Notes: generated by a model not told the origin, from the sequence alone. Positions 8,777 to 18,111 are shown, counted from the stretch's first letter. The stretch: 64,000 nucleotides of DNA from Cupriavidus sp. P-10 (GCF_003402535.2 NZ_AP025171.1:1860001-1924000); one strand, 5' to 3'. Program-made: numbers and translations.

Positions 8777-8793
8777 TATGAAATGGATTCATA
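8777..8793. promoter_or_regulatory. MetR binding site
   Basis: TATGAA-N5-TTCATA. The core TGAA-N5-TTCA at 8779-8791 is an exact match to the enteric MetR consensus. It lies 35 bp from the metR start and about 85 bp upstream of metE. Confidence 0.8.
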
Positions 8794-8874
8794 TGTTGTT
8801 TAAAACTTGTCGCTTGATTCATTTTATGGGGAAACCGACACTGTGCGCCAGTCATCTTCCGGAGCAAGTTCCCC

Positions 8875-11250
8875 ATGGCACGCACCCATATCCTCGGCTT
8901 TCCCCGCATCGGCGAACGCCGCGAACTGAAATTCGCGCAGGAGTCCTTCTGGCGCGGTGAAAGCAGCGAAGCCACGCTGCGCGAGGTGGCCGCGCAACTG
9001 CGCCGCCGGCACTGGCAACTGCAGGCCGAGCGCGGCCTGGACACCGTCGCCACCGGCGACTTCGCCTATTACGACCAGATGCTCAGCCTGACCGCGCTGC
9101 TGGGCGCACTGCCGCGCCGGTTCGGCTTCGATCCCGCGCAGCTGACGCTGACGCATTATTTCGAGCTGGCGCGCGGCAACCGCGAGCAGCCGGCAATGGA
9201 AATGACCAAGTGGTTCGACACCAACTACCACTACCTGGTCCCCGAGCTGGATGCCGACACCACCTTCGACGGCGGCCCGGCCTGGTTCTTCGAGGAAACC
9301 GACGAAGCGCTGGCGCAGGGCTTGCGCGCGCGCCCGGTGCTGGTGGGCCCGGTCACCTACCTGTGGCTGTCCAAGAGCCACGTGGCCGGCTTCGACCGCC
9401 TCTCGCTGCTGCCGAAGCTGGTGCAGGCCTACCGCCGCATCCTCGGCCAGCTGAAGGCGCGTGGCATCGAGTGGGTGCAGATCGACGAACCCGCACTGTG
9501 CCTGGACCTGGAGCCCGCGTGGCTCGATGCCTTCGACAGCGCCTACGACGGCCTGCGCGACGCTGGCCCGAAGCTGCTGCTGGCGACGTACTTCGACACC
9601 GCCGCCGACCACGCCGCGCGCGCCGCCGCGCTGCCGGTCGACGGCTTCCACATCGACCTGGTGCGCGCTCCGGCCCAGTTGGCCGCATGGCAGGCCGCAC
9701 TGCCGGCGCATGCCGTGCTGTCCGCCGGCGTCATCGACGGCCGCAATATCTGGCGCACCGATCTGCGCCGCGTGCTCGACACGCTGCGCCCCGTGCAGGC
9801 GGCGCTCGGCGATCGCCTGTGGCTGGCCCCGTCATGCTCGCTGCTGCATGTGCCGGTGTCGCTGGCGCATGAAGTGCGCCTCGATGCCGAGCTGAAGTCG
9901 TGGCTGGCCTTCGCCACCGAGAAGCTCGGCGAACTGCAGCTGCTGGCACGCGCGCTCAACGAAGGCGACGCCGCCGTCGCCGCGCAGCTGGCCGCGTCCG
10001 ACGCCGTGCAGGCCTCGCGCCGGCAATCGCGCCGCGTGGTCAACCCGCGCGTGCAGCAGCGCCTGGCCGGCGTGAGCGCCGACATGGCCCGCCGCGCCAG
10101 CCCGTTCGCACAACGCATCGAGCGCCAGCGCGAGGCGCTGCAGCTGCCGCTGCTGCCGACCACCACCATCGGCTCGTTCCCGCAGACCGCGGCCATTCGC
10201 CAGACCCGAGCGGCCTTCAAGCGCGGCGACATCGGCGCGCTGGAGTACCTGGAGCGCATCCGCGCCGAAATCGCGCTGGCCGTGCGCAAGCAGGAAGAAC
10301 TGGGCCTGGACGTGCTGGTCCACGGCGAGGCCGAGCGCAACGACATGGTCGAGTATTTCGGCGAGCAGCTGTGCGGCTACGGCTTTACCGAGAACGGCTG
10401 GGTGCAGAGCTATGGCTCGCGCTGCGTCAAGCCGCCGGTGATCTACGGCGATGTGTACCGGCCGGAGCCGATGACGGTGGACACCACCCGCTACGCGCAG
10501 TCGCTGACCGAGCGGCCGATGAAGGGCATGCTCACCGGTCCGATCACCATGCTGCAATGGTCGTTCGTGCGCGACGACCAGCCGCGCGCAACCACCGCAC
10601 GCCAGCTTGCACTGGCCATCCGCGACGAGGTGTGCGACCTGGAACACGCCGGCATCCGCGTGATCCAGATCGACGAACCCGCGCTGCGCGAAGGCCTGCC
10701 GCTGCGCCGCGGCGACTGGGACGCGTACCTGGACTGGGCGGTCACCGCTTTCCGCCTGTCGGCCAGCGGCGTCAAGGACCAGACCCAGATCCACACGCAT
10801 ATGTGCTACGCCGAGTTCAACGACATCCTGCCGTCGATCGCTGCACTGGACGCCGACGTGATCACCATCGAGACTTCGCGCTCGGCGATGGAACTGCTGG
10901 AAGGCTTTGGCGACTTCGACTACCCCAACGAGATCGGGCCCGGCGTCTACGACATCCACTCGCCGCGCGTGCCGTCGGTGCAGGCGATGGAGCGGCTGCT
11001 CGACCGTGCCTGCGAGGTGGTGCCGCCGCAGCGCTTGTGGGTCAATCCGGACTGCGGCCTGAAGACGCGCGGCTGGGAAGAAACCGAGACGGCGCTGGCC
11101 AACATGGTCAGTGCGGCGCGCGCGCTGCGCGAGCGCTGGTCCAGCCCCGGCACGATGGCGTGGAAGCGGGTCGGCAAGCCGGCCGGCCACGTCGGCGCGA
11201 CGCCTGCCGGCGGCACCGCCTGCACCGCCTGCGCGACGCACGCGCACTGA
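8875..11250 (+). CDS. metE: Cobalamin-independent methionine synthase (5-methyltetrahydropteroyltriglutamate-homocysteine methyltransferase)
   Basis: Transfers the methyl group of 5-methyl-THF-polyglutamate to homocysteine, the last step of methionine synthesis, in the cytoplasm. 791 residues against about 755-765 in the family. It opens [20 protein letters not shown]; the C-terminal catalytic barrel has the Zn-ligand motifs [12 protein letters not shown] and [11 protein letters not shown], plus TTIGSFPQT near the domain boundary. The extra length is a roughly 30-residue tail after the barrel, rich in Gly, Thr and Ala and ending [11 protein letters not shown], whose Cys/His content could bind metal (speculative). 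MetR-dependent activation is expected from the upstream box. A strong terminator follows. Confidence 0.97.
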   Translation: MARTHILGFPRIGERRELKFAQESFWRGESSEATLREVAAQLRRRHWQLQAERGLDTVATGDFAYYDQMLSLTALLGALPRRFGFDPAQLTLTHYFELARGNREQPAMEMTKWFDTNYHYLVPELDADTTFDGGPAWFFEETDEALAQGLRARPVLVGPVTYLWLSKSHVAGFDRLSLLPKLVQAYRRILGQLKARGIEWVQIDEPALCLDLEPAWLDAFDSAYDGLRDAGPKLLLATYFDTAADHAARAAALPVDGFHIDLVRAPAQLAAWQAALPAHAVLSAGVIDGRNIWRTDLRRVLDTLRPVQAALGDRLWLAPSCSLLHVPVSLAHEVRLDAELKSWLAFATEKLGELQLLARALNEGDAAVAAQLAASDAVQASRRQSRRVVNPRVQQRLAGVSADMARRASPFAQRIERQREALQLPLLPTTTIGSFPQTAAIRQTRAAFKRGDIGALEYLERIRAEIALAVRKQEELGLDVLVHGEAERNDMVEYFGEQLCGYGFTENGWVQSYGSRCVKPPVIYGDVYRPEPMTVDTTRYAQSLTERPMKGMLTGPITMLQWSFVRDDQPRATTARQLALAIRDEVCDLEHAGIRVIQIDEPALREGLPLRRGDWDAYLDWAVTAFRLSASGVKDQTQIHTHMCYAEFNDILPSIAALDADVITIETSRSAMELLEGFGDFDYPNEIGPGVYDIHSPRVPSVQAMERLLDRACEVVPPQRLWVNPDCGLKTRGWEETETALANMVSAARALRERWSSPGTMAWKRVGKPAGHVGATPAGGTACTACATHAH

Positions 11251-11279
11251 GCGACCCCGCACCTCGCGCAGTCAAACAA

Positions 11280-11317
11280 GAAAGGCCGCATGCCCACGGG
11301 CATGCGGCCTTTTTTTG
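11280..11317 (+). terminator. Intrinsic terminator of metE
   Basis: Stem AAGGCCGCATGCC, loop CACG, GGCATGCGGCCTT, then a run of T (seven in all). It starts about 30 bp after the metE stop. Confidence 0.9.
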
Positions 11318-11387
11318 CGTACTGACAAAGTTGGAGATCTTGTTCCCACTCCCACAAATGGCAGTGGGGGCGAGATACTCGCCTGTT

Positions 11388-12809
11388 TCAGTTCACCCGC
11401 ATCACCGCCGGCGGCATCCAGCTGCCATCGAGCAGCGCCTGCTCCGGCCAGTACGCGCGCAACATCATGTTCAGTCCGTCGGGCGGAGCCGGCAGCCAGT
11501 TGGCGGCCCTGGCGCCTGCCGGGCGTTCGTGCTGGATATAGATGTCGAGCGAGCCGTCGCGGTTGTAGCGCAGGCGGTCGCGGCTGCTGAGGGCGTAGCG
11601 CTGCATCGGGTTAGGGATGAAGGCCTGCCGGTCGTTGTAGAGCGTCAGCGACCAGAATGCGCGTGCCGGCGGCAGCTGGCCCTTGTCGAAATGCAGCACA
11701 TAGCGCGCCCCGCCCTGCAACGGCGTGCCGTTGGCATCGGTGCGTGCCGACGCGTAGATCGCATCTTCCGGGAGGTTGGCGCCCAGCCCCACCCACGCGG
11801 TCACCGCGCGGCGGGCATAGTTGGTGCCATAGTTGCCGAGATCGCGGTGCATGACCCAGCCGTTGCCGGCATCGGCATTACCCTTGCGCGCGCCCTGCAC
11901 GATCGCCGCCAGCGCCGCGGTCGCGCCTTCCTGCACCGCGCGCGCGGTCGTCGGTTCCAACACCGTGGTCTTGAACGGCACGCCAGGGTGGATGCCCATG
12001 CGCCGCAGCTTCTCCACCATGGCGCTGTCGCCCGGCGCCGGCGGATTGGCCGGCAGCAGCGCGGCGAAGCGCGTGAAGAAGGCCTGGGCGTCCATCGCCG
12101 CGACCTGCTCCACCGGCGAACTCTGCGTGTCGACCGCAGCGGCGCGCGGCGCGGGGCGCTCGGGCACGCGGCGGCCGCCACCCCAGGCGGACAGCGGCGT
12201 CAGCCGGTACTGGTCCTGCAGCCGGTGCACCGCCGGATAATCCTGCTTGCCGTTGGCCTGGGTGCGCCCGATCAGCCAGACCATCGAAGTCGGCGAGCGG
12301 ATCTCCTGCACGCCCTTGGGCAGCGTACCGCGCCAGTCGGGGCCGGTGATGGCGAAAATGCCGCGACGGGTGCCGGTGGTGCGCTTGCCCGGCGAGGCAA
12401 ACACATTGGTCCACGCATCCATCAGCGGCATCAGGTAAAAGCGCCCTTGCGTGTCGGGCACGGACAGGATCACCGGCTCGCGCGACAGGTCCAGCCATGC
12501 CGACGAAGACAGCGTGTCGGCGTTAGGGCTGACCACATCGGTGAAGCTGGCGTCCGGGAACGTGCGCTTGTGGGTGAAGGTGTTGACCGGCGTGCGCAGC
12601 GTCATCAGCTCGCGCGTCACGTCCATCAGCACCAGCGGATAGGCATAGGTGAACACCTCGGCCGACAGGGCCTTCATGGCCTGGTCGGACGGTGGCTGTT
12701 CAATGGCGGCGGCCGCCTGGATGGCGGACGAATCCGGCGCGCTGGCGCAGCCGGAAAGCATGACTGCGAGCGTGACCGCGCTCGCCATAAGGCGAAATGA
12801 AGGCTTCAT
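11388..12809 (-). CDS. DUF1254/DUF1214 lipoprotein
   Basis: 473 residues from the ATG at 12809, chosen because it begins a lipoprotein signal (MKPSFRLMASAVTLAVMLSG-C, Cys at about residue 21). The frame is open further upstream but would not leave a signal peptide at the start. The N-terminal half matches DUF1254 (AYPLVLMDVTRELM, VVSPNADTLSSSAWLDLS) and the C-terminal half DUF1214 (NYGTNYARRAVTAW, FWSLTLYNDRQAF, IYIQHERP). Such proteins are common in Burkholderiales and Pseudomonas envelopes; no biochemical role is established. Probably anchored in the outer membrane facing the periplasm. No operon partner. Confidence 0.85.
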   Translation of the reverse strand: MKPSFRLMASAVTLAVMLSGCASAPDSSAIQAAAAIEQPPSDQAMKALSAEVFTYAYPLVLMDVTRELMTLRTPVNTFTHKRTFPDASFTDVVSPNADTLSSSAWLDLSREPVILSVPDTQGRFYLMPLMDAWTNVFASPGKRTTGTRRGIFAITGPDWRGTLPKGVQEIRSPTSMVWLIGRTQANGKQDYPAVHRLQDQYRLTPLSAWGGGRRVPERPAPRAAAVDTQSSPVEQVAAMDAQAFFTRFAALLPANPPAPGDSAMVEKLRRMGIHPGVPFKTTVLEPTTARAVQEGATAALAAIVQGARKGNADAGNGWVMHRDLGNYGTNYARRAVTAWVGLGANLPEDAIYASARTDANGTPLQGGARYVLHFDKGQLPPARAFWSLTLYNDRQAFIPNPMQRYALSSRDRLRYNRDGSLDIYIQHERPAGARAANWLPAPPDGLNMMLRAYWPEQALLDGSWMPPAVMRVN

Positions 12810-13127
12810 GACCCCGTTCCCGTTTCTCGCGACTTTTCCCGGGTTGCGGCTATGACTGCCGACATGTCGTCCGGGAGACGCATCTGTTTGCTTCCGCATC
12901 TTGTCCCTCCCCCTGCGCCGTGTCAATTACTCGCGCGTAGGGGAGCGCGGGCAAGCACACGCAAGGCGGAGCGCGCGGAAAATCGTGCATGATAATGCAC
13001 GTATCGAGCACGATGGAAGCACAAGGTGTCCGCTGCGCGCAACGGGAAAGCACCCGTGGCGGGATCGCCGTGGCCGCTGGACCGTTTGGCCAAGGCCATG
13101 GAGCCCGGAATGACTGCGCGGGCCAGC
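12810..13127. other. Intergenic region, no gene
   Basis: 318 bp between two minus-strand lipoprotein genes. No credible reading frame. It contains an inverted repeat CGTGCAT-N3-ATGCACG at about 12984-13000 and should hold the promoter of the DUF1254 gene; no clear -35/-10 pair is seen. Confidence 0.5.
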
Positions 13128-13505
13128 TCAATACCGCATCTGCACATCGTCGACCTTGCCCGTGCGCGCGTTGTACAGGCAGGCATAGTGGAAGCTGATC
13201 GCCGACGAACTGTCGTCAGGCTCGAACACGCCTTCGCCATTGACCGAGGTCTGCGCGTTGGGGCGCTGGTAGTACTGCTCGCGGTCGGCCATCAGCATGA
13301 CGCTGCCTGGCTGCGGATAGCGACGCTTGAGCGCTTCGGCGACGGCCGGCTCGCAGGCGCCCGAGGCCGCCGTGGACACGGTCTGCGAATCCACCGTGAT
13401 GCGCGTGGTGGCGGGCGCGACCGGACGCGGCGCGGTCTGCGGCGGCGTTTCGCAGGCGGCCAGCAGGCACGCCAGCGGCAGGCACAGGATTGAAGCTCGG
13501 TTCAC
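13128..13505 (-). CDS. Small hypothetical lipoprotein
   Basis: 125 residues from a GTG start at 13505, chosen because of the strong GAGGAGGT Shine-Dalgarno just upstream and because it begins a lipoprotein signal (NRASILCLPLACLLAAC, lipobox LLAAC). After a Pro/Ala-rich linker, the mature domain (about residues 35-125) has two Cys likely to pair (ACEPAVAEALKRRYP and HYACLYNARTGKV). Resembles small uncharacterised periplasmic proteins of Cupriavidus and Ralstonia; function unknown. It stands alone, with its promoter between 13506 and 13730. Confidence 0.75.
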   Translation of the reverse strand: MNRASILCLPLACLLAACETPPQTAPRPVAPATTRITVDSQTVSTAASGACEPAVAEALKRRYPQPGSVMLMADREQYYQRPNAQTSVNGEGVFEPDDSSSAISFHYACLYNARTGKVDDVQMRY

Positions 13506-13733
13506 GCGGACCTCCTCGCAGCGGGAGCGCGCACCTTCGCGCCCTCCCAAAAAGTGAAGCGGAGCTATCAGATTAATGCCTTCGGGCAGAAAAGCCAAAG
13601 CCGGGCGGGCCCCGGCGGCGCCCGCTGCATCCGGATTTGCCCGCGATTGCGAATCTTTCAACGCGGCTACACTATCGGCTCCCGGCGCCGGCGCGCAGCG
13701 CGCGGCGCCGCAAGACATCACGATGCCGACACA

Positions 13734-15443
13734 ATGACAACCACAGAGACAAGCGGCGCACGCCCTGCCACCACCGCCATCCCCGCGCCTTTGCTGCGCA
13801 ATGCCGCCAGCCTGCTGGTCGTGCGCGACGCGCCCGCCGGCATGGAAGTCCTGCTGGTCCGCCGCGTCGAGCGCGCCAACGACCGCAGCAGCGGCGCCTA
13901 CGTGTTTCCCGGCGGCACGCTAGACGCGCTGCAAGACAAGGCGCTGCATGCGCATGCCCAGGGCCTTGACGACATCGTCGCGAGCGAGCGCCTGGGCCTG
14001 CCGGCCGGCGGCCTGGACTTCTACGTCGCCGCGGTGCGCGAATGCTTCGAAGAAGCCGGCGTGCTGCTTGCCTATGGCAGCGACGGACGCCCGCTGTCGC
14101 CCGATGCCCTCGACGCCGGACAGCAGGCGCTGCTGCGCGCCGCCGTGCAGCGCGGCGGGCCCGGGCTGGCGCATGCGTGCGAGCAGTTGGGACTGAGGCT
14201 GGCAACTGACCGGCTCGCCTACCACAGTTACTGGCTCACGCCACCGGGCCTGCCCAAGCGCTTCGATACGCGCTTCTTCGTCGCCATCGCGCCGGAAGGC
14301 CAGGAGGTGGTCGCCGACGGCGCCGAGATTGTCGAACACCGCTGGATCCGCCCCGCCGAAGCTGCCGATCCGGCCAGCGGGCTGACGCTGATGCATGTCA
14401 CGCGCCGGACGCTGGCGGCAATCGCGCAATTCGAGAACGCCGAGGCCTGCTTCGCCTATGCCGCCCAGTTGCGCGGCATCGCCTGCATCATGCCGCGGCT
14501 GGCCACGGGCGCTGCCGGCGTACGGCCGGTGATGCCCAACGAGCCATGCTATGCCGAGATCGGCCGCATCGATCCCGAGGGCAAGCACCATGGCCGTTAC
14601 GAACTGTGCCCCGGCTTGCCGGTGCAGCTGTCCGAGCGTGTCTGGCGCGTCACCGCTAACAACGGCAGCGTGATGACCGGCCCCGGCACCAACACCTACC
14701 TGATCGGCGGCGGCGCGCGCAACGAATGGGCCGTGATCGATCCCGGCCCCGATGACGGCGAACATGTGCGCGCCATCCTGGCCGCGGCGCCGGGTCCGAT
14801 CCGCTGGATTTTCGCCACGCACACGCACCTCGACCATTCGCCCGCGGCCGCCGCGCTGCAGGCTGCCACCGGCGCCGTCGTACTTGGCCGTGGCGCGCCC
14901 GCCGGGCAGTGGCAGGACGCCAGCTTCGCACCGCAGCGCGAACTCGCGCACGGCGAGCGCATCGCCATCGGCGACCACTGCACGCTGCGCGTCTGCCATA
15001 CGCCGGGCCACGCGTCGAACCACCTGTGCTACCTGCTTGAAGAAGAGAAGACCCTGTTCACCGGCGACCACGTGATGCAGGGCTCGACAGTCGTGATCGG
15101 GCCGCCCGACGGCGACATGCGCGCCTACCTCGATTCTCTCGCTGCCTTGCAGGAAGAAGACCTGGAATGGCTCGCGCCCGGGCACGGCTTCCTGATCGCG
15201 CGTCCGCAGGACGCGATCCGCCTGCTGGTCCGCCACCGCTTGCAACGTGAAGCCAAGGTCGCGGCCGCGCTGCGAGAACTGGGGCCCGCGCCAATCGAAG
15301 CGCTGGTGCTGCGCGTCTATGACGACGTGCCGCCGCGCATGCATCCGGTCGCGCAGCGCTCGCTGCTGGCGCACCTGCTCAAGCTGCGTGACGAAGGCAA
15401 GGCACGCGAGGCGGACGGTGCCTGGGCTGAAGTGACGGCATAA
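13734..15443 (+). CDS. Nudix hydrolase - metallo-beta-lactamase fusion protein
   Basis: 569 residues. The N-terminal part (about 15-240) is a Nudix domain: FPGGTLDA and, after a long insert, AAVRECFEEAGVLL, i.e. the REx2EExG core of the Nudix box with the preceding glycines displaced. The C-terminal part (about 300-560) is an MBL-fold hydrolase with THTHLDHSPAA (HxHxDH metal site), HTPGHASNHLC, FTGDHVMQG and LAPGHG. This resembles LACTB2-like proteins, which have RNase or hydrolase activity in other organisms. The pairing suggests clean-up of nucleotide or acyl-CoA derivatives, but the substrate is unknown. The ATG at 13734 begins the conserved part; no clear Shine-Dalgarno. Confidence 0.85.
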   Translation: MTTTETSGARPATTAIPAPLLRNAASLLVVRDAPAGMEVLLVRRVERANDRSSGAYVFPGGTLDALQDKALHAHAQGLDDIVASERLGLPAGGLDFYVAAVRECFEEAGVLLAYGSDGRPLSPDALDAGQQALLRAAVQRGGPGLAHACEQLGLRLATDRLAYHSYWLTPPGLPKRFDTRFFVAIAPEGQEVVADGAEIVEHRWIRPAEAADPASGLTLMHVTRRTLAAIAQFENAEACFAYAAQLRGIACIMPRLATGAAGVRPVMPNEPCYAEIGRIDPEGKHHGRYELCPGLPVQLSERVWRVTANNGSVMTGPGTNTYLIGGGARNEWAVIDPGPDDGEHVRAILAAAPGPIRWIFATHTHLDHSPAAAALQAATGAVVLGRGAPAGQWQDASFAPQRELAHGERIAIGDHCTLRVCHTPGHASNHLCYLLEEEKTLFTGDHVMQGSTVVIGPPDGDMRAYLDSLAALQEEDLEWLAPGHGFLIARPQDAIRLLVRHRLQREAKVAAALRELGPAPIEALVLRVYDDVPPRMHPVAQRSLLAHLLKLRDEGKAREADGAWAEVTA

Positions 15444-15505
15444 GAGACGGCATAAGAGGACGGCGCATTGCCCGCAGCGGGCATGAAAGTTTTTTCGCGA
15501 ACCCC

Positions 15506-15533
15506 TTGCGCAATCCCGAAATTCCGCTACAAT
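15506..15533 (+). promoter_or_regulatory. Promoter of tRNA-Arg
   Basis: TTGCGC (15506-15511), 16-bp spacer, TACAAT (15528-15533). The -10 lies 14 bp before the tRNA 5' end. Confidence 0.65.
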
Positions 15534-15547
15534 TCGGCCTCTCGTGT

Positions 15548-15624
15548 GCGGCTGTAGCTCAGTTGGATAGAGTACTTGGCTACGAACCAAGGGGTCGTGG
15601 GTTCGAATCCTGCCAGCCGCGCCA
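15548..15624 (+). tRNA. tRNA-Arg (anticodon ACG)
   Basis: 77 nt with encoded CCA. Acceptor GCGGCTG / CAGCCGC, D-arm TAGCTCAGTTGGATAGAG, anticodon stem-loop CTTGGCTACGAACCAAG with anticodon ACG, T-arm GTGGGTTCGAATCCTGC. The A34 is expected to be deaminated to inosine by TadA so that it reads CGU, CGC and CGA. Confidence 0.97.
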
Positions 15625-15638
15625 CCTATGCAGAAAGG

Positions 15639-15672
15639 AAAAGGGCTTCCGGAAACGGAAGCCCTTTTTTCA
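15639..15672 (+). terminator. Intrinsic terminator of tRNA-Arg
   Basis: Stem AAAGGGCTTCCG, GAAA tetraloop, CGGAAGCCCTTT continuing into TTTTTT. Begins 15 bp after the tRNA. Confidence 0.9.
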
Positions 15673-15698
15673 TGGCGCCTCTGTTCATGGCGCCTCTG
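15669..15698. repeat. 15-bp tandem duplication
   Basis: Two exact adjacent copies of TTCATGGCGCCTCTG, directly after the tRNA-Arg terminator. A local duplication in non-coding DNA. Confidence 0.8.
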
Positions 15699-15749
15699 CG
15701 CGAAGGACGCGCACCACCCGGTGCGCAAGCGCTCGCCGCCACTCTGAAA

Positions 15750-16712
15750 CTACCAACGGTACCTGGCACCGACCGTACCGCCCGGATTACGCCCCGCCCT
15801 CACCTTGAACCACAGCTTCACGCCGGTCGCCGTGTTGCCGTGCGCGCCGATATTGAACGAGAACAGCCCGCGCAGCAGGTCGGCATCGATCTTCGTGCCG
15901 TTGATGTTGATGCTTTGCTTGCGGCTGTCCTGCCACCAGTCGGCTTCAACGAACGGATAGATGCCGGCCAGCCGCGTCGGCTGCGCGCCATAGAGCCGTA
16001 CGCCGATGCCGGTGGCGCTGGAATCGCCGGGCATGCCCTGCGCCTGCACGCCGCTGACCGGTGACATGCCGGGCTGGTACGCCAGCTGCAGCCGCGACTG
16101 GATCGTCAGGCCGCCGGCGCGCGGCACCACTGCATCGACAGCCAGCGCCATGGTGCGCACGCGCCCGTCGACAAAGCCGCCGGCGCTGGTGACATCGTCC
16201 ATGTGCATCGTCAAGCGGCGCGGGCGATCGACCATGGCGACGAGGTCGCGGTCCACGGCGGCGAGGCCCGGCGCATCGTCATCCGGCCCCGCTCCCATCG
16301 CAAGCGGCAATGACGACGAAGGCTGCTGCGGCGCCCGTGTCGCGTACTCGATGGTGACCGGTTCGGGGGTACTACTGAAGAATGCAGGGGCGCTGGCCGG
16401 TATGTCGGCGCCGGCCACCAGCGTCTCAGGCGTCCCGGGCGTCCCGGGCATCTCGGACGCCCCGGCGAGCGGCGCTGGCATGCCCTGCGCCTGCAGCGGC
16501 TGGTCCCAGCCGGAGACGCCGTGGCTGTCGGCAATCCTTTCGGGAACCGCATCATCCGCGTGGGCCAGCGCACACATCAGCACGGCCAGGATGCTGCAGC
16601 ATTGCAGGTGGTGCAGGATCGGACCCGGATGCGCGGCACACGGGTGCCAACCGGGGCAAGACCCCGCCTCCCTCTCTCTCGATGATGACAAGACCATAGT
16701 CATGGCAACCAC
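15750..16712 (-). CDS. Probable outer-membrane or exported protein, unknown function
   Basis: 320 residues; not recognised as a named family. A hydrophobic stretch near residues 35-52 (HHLQCCSILAVLMCALAHAD) ends in ALAHAD, a plausible signal-peptidase site, so the true start may be internal to the frame. Residues 60-160 are Pro/Gly-rich and low-complexity. The C-terminal 150 residues alternate polar and hydrophobic residues (RVRTMALAVDAVVPRAGGL, LFSFNIGAHGNTATGVKLWF) and end in GARYRW, an aromatic C-terminus like that of beta-barrel outer-membrane proteins. Predicted beta-barrel, moderate certainty. No operon partners. Confidence 0.6.
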   Translation of the reverse strand: MVAMTMVLSSSREREAGSCPGWHPCAAHPGPILHHLQCCSILAVLMCALAHADDAVPERIADSHGVSGWDQPLQAQGMPAPLAGASEMPGTPGTPETLVAGADIPASAPAFFSSTPEPVTIEYATRAPQQPSSSLPLAMGAGPDDDAPGLAAVDRDLVAMVDRPRRLTMHMDDVTSAGGFVDGRVRTMALAVDAVVPRAGGLTIQSRLQLAYQPGMSPVSGVQAQGMPGDSSATGIGVRLYGAQPTRLAGIYPFVEADWWQDSRKQSININGTKIDADLLRGLFSFNIGAHGNTATGVKLWFKVRAGRNPGGTVGARYRW

Positions 16713-16972
16713 CTTCGGACGTTATATCTGCTTGCCCGATGAGCTTGAGCATAGGTCAATCCAACCGCTTGCGTAAGCGGGGAATGTTCGTGAGCGCGCG
16801 GTGACAATGGCGCGCACGGCCGGCACGGCAGACAGCCAATGCGCGCCGGTGCAGGCGGCCGGGATCAAATCGCAGCGGGATTGCGCTTGAAATGATCCTT
16901 TTTCGTCAATAATGGCGAGAATGACAAACCTTTCATGCATTGCCCGGCACACAGCAACCGGGAGCGGAACCC

Positions 16973-17829
16973 ATGGCACGGTGGCAACGCACGCGCCGGC
17001 GTAGCGCCGTGGCGGCGGCACGGCGCGGCAGCAGCCTGCAGCGAAAGCTGGCAATCGCCACCGCGGTCGGCGGCCTTTGCACGCTCGCGCTGGCCGCGCT
17101 GGTGATCGCGCGCTCGTTCGGCACCTTCATGGCCGCACGGCAGAACCTCCATGACATCTCGGCGTACCGCGTCGTGCTCGACACGGCCAACGTGCTGTCC
17201 GCCGAACGCGGGCCGGCCAACAGCGTGCTGGGCGAACCGCCACTGGCCGACAGCGCCGCGCGCGCCCCCGGCTGCGCGCCATGCGCGGGCTCAGCGACGC
17301 CGCGCTGCAGCGCCTGACCACAGCGCCCGCGCCGTCCTTCGGCCTGCATAGCCACCACCTGCCGCCACTGATGGTCGAGCGCGTGCGCGAGCGGTTGCAG
17401 CGGGCGCGCGCCGAGATCGACGAACTGGCCGCGCGCCCACTTGCAGAACGCGACATGGAGGCGATCCGCCAGGCCGTCGAAAGCATGTTCGACGTGGTCG
17501 ACTTGCTGCAGCCCGCCATCGCCTGGCAAGTGCGCGAGTTGTCGGCCTGCCATGAAGGCCTCGCCGCGCCCGCGCTGACCGGCAAGATGCTGGGCGACCT
17601 GCGCGAGTACGGCGGGCGCATCGCCTCGCAGATCATGGCGCCCGTGGCGGCGCGACAGCCGATGCCAGTGCAGAGCCTGGTCGATGCCACGCGCTCAAGC
17701 GAACGGCTGCTCGTTGTGGGCGGGCCCGGCCAGTTGCGACAGTTCGATGCGGCGATGTACCGGGCCAAGGCGGAGGGGCGCAATTGCGTGCGCGAAGCGC
17801 AGAGCGAGGAAGGGGTGCCGGCGGCCTGA
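16973..17829 (+). pseudogene. Broken sensor diguanylate-cyclase-like gene (frameshift and deletion)
   Basis: Starts at an ATG with a GGGAGCGG Shine-Dalgarno. Frame one encodes a basic N-terminus, a TM helix (LAIATAVGGLCTLALAALVI) and the start of a periplasmic sensor (ARQNLHDISAYRVVLDTANV). Near the C5 run at about 17264 the sense shifts frame (two extra or one missing base) and continues from about 17281 (MRGLSDAALQRL) through more of the sensor domain. It then jumps at about 17735 into DAAMYRAKAEGRNCV, the typical last helix of a GGDEF domain. HAMP, the GGDEF motif and most of the cyclase are absent. The product cannot make c-di-GMP. Confidence 0.75.
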
Positions 17830-17882
17830 TCTTGCCGCCGCGGAATGTCGATCGGAAGGGCCTGCGATCGAGACCGTAAACG

Positions 17883-17909
17883 AAAAAAGGCTCGCTTGCG
17901 CGAGCCTTT
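17883..17909 (-). terminator. Intrinsic terminator of tRNA-Leu
   Basis: On the minus strand: AAAGGCTCG, loop CGCAAG, CGAGCC, then TTTTTT. Nine bases beyond the tRNA 3' end. Confidence 0.85.
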
Positions 17910-17917
17910 CCGAATAT

Positions 17918-18004
17918 TGGTGCCCAGAAGAGGACTCGAACCTCCACAGTGTTGCCACCGCTAGGACCTGAACCTAGTGCGTCTACCAATTCCGCCATCT
18001 GGGC
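17918..18004 (-). tRNA. tRNA-Leu (anticodon CAG)
   Basis: 87 nt with encoded CCA, class II tRNA with a long variable arm (CGGTGGCAACACTG). Acceptor GCCCAGA / TCTGGGC, D-arm GGCGGAATTGGTAGACGC, anticodon stem-loop CTAGGTTCAGGTCCTAG giving CAG, T-arm GAGGTTCGAGTCCTC. Decodes CUG, the commonest Leu codon in this GC-rich DNA. Confidence 0.97.
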
Positions 18005-18043
18005 TTCGTTTCGCTGCATTGCTGCTGCGATGCGAAGAACGAA

Positions 18044-18072
18044 ATTATGCCGCCAGCACCGGGCGGTGTCAA
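18044..18072 (-). promoter_or_regulatory. Promoter of tRNA-Leu
   Basis: On the minus strand: consensus TTGACA (18072-18067), 17-bp spacer, CATAAT (18049-18044), about 40 bp upstream of the tRNA 5' end. The strongest sigma-70 promoter seen in the window. Confidence 0.75.
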
Positions 18073-18111
18073 CACCTCTCAGCAAAAATCCTGGGGGAGC
18101 ATCCGCCGGGC

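Noticed and set aside
9900..12800. 966-codon plus-strand frame crossing metE and the DUF1254 gene
   Set aside because: Out-of-frame shadow: its first half is metE in another frame and the rest is antisense to the DUF1254 lipoprotein; it also runs through the metE terminator.
11388..12926. Longer start for the DUF1254 gene at 12926
   Set aside because: The added 39 residues are highly basic and would bury the lipoprotein signal; the ATG at 12809 begins the signal peptide directly.
17918..18004. tRNA genes as att sites for a genomic island
   Set aside because: Neither the tRNA-Leu nor the tRNA-Arg 3' end is repeated nearby and no integrase is present, so there is no sign of an island.
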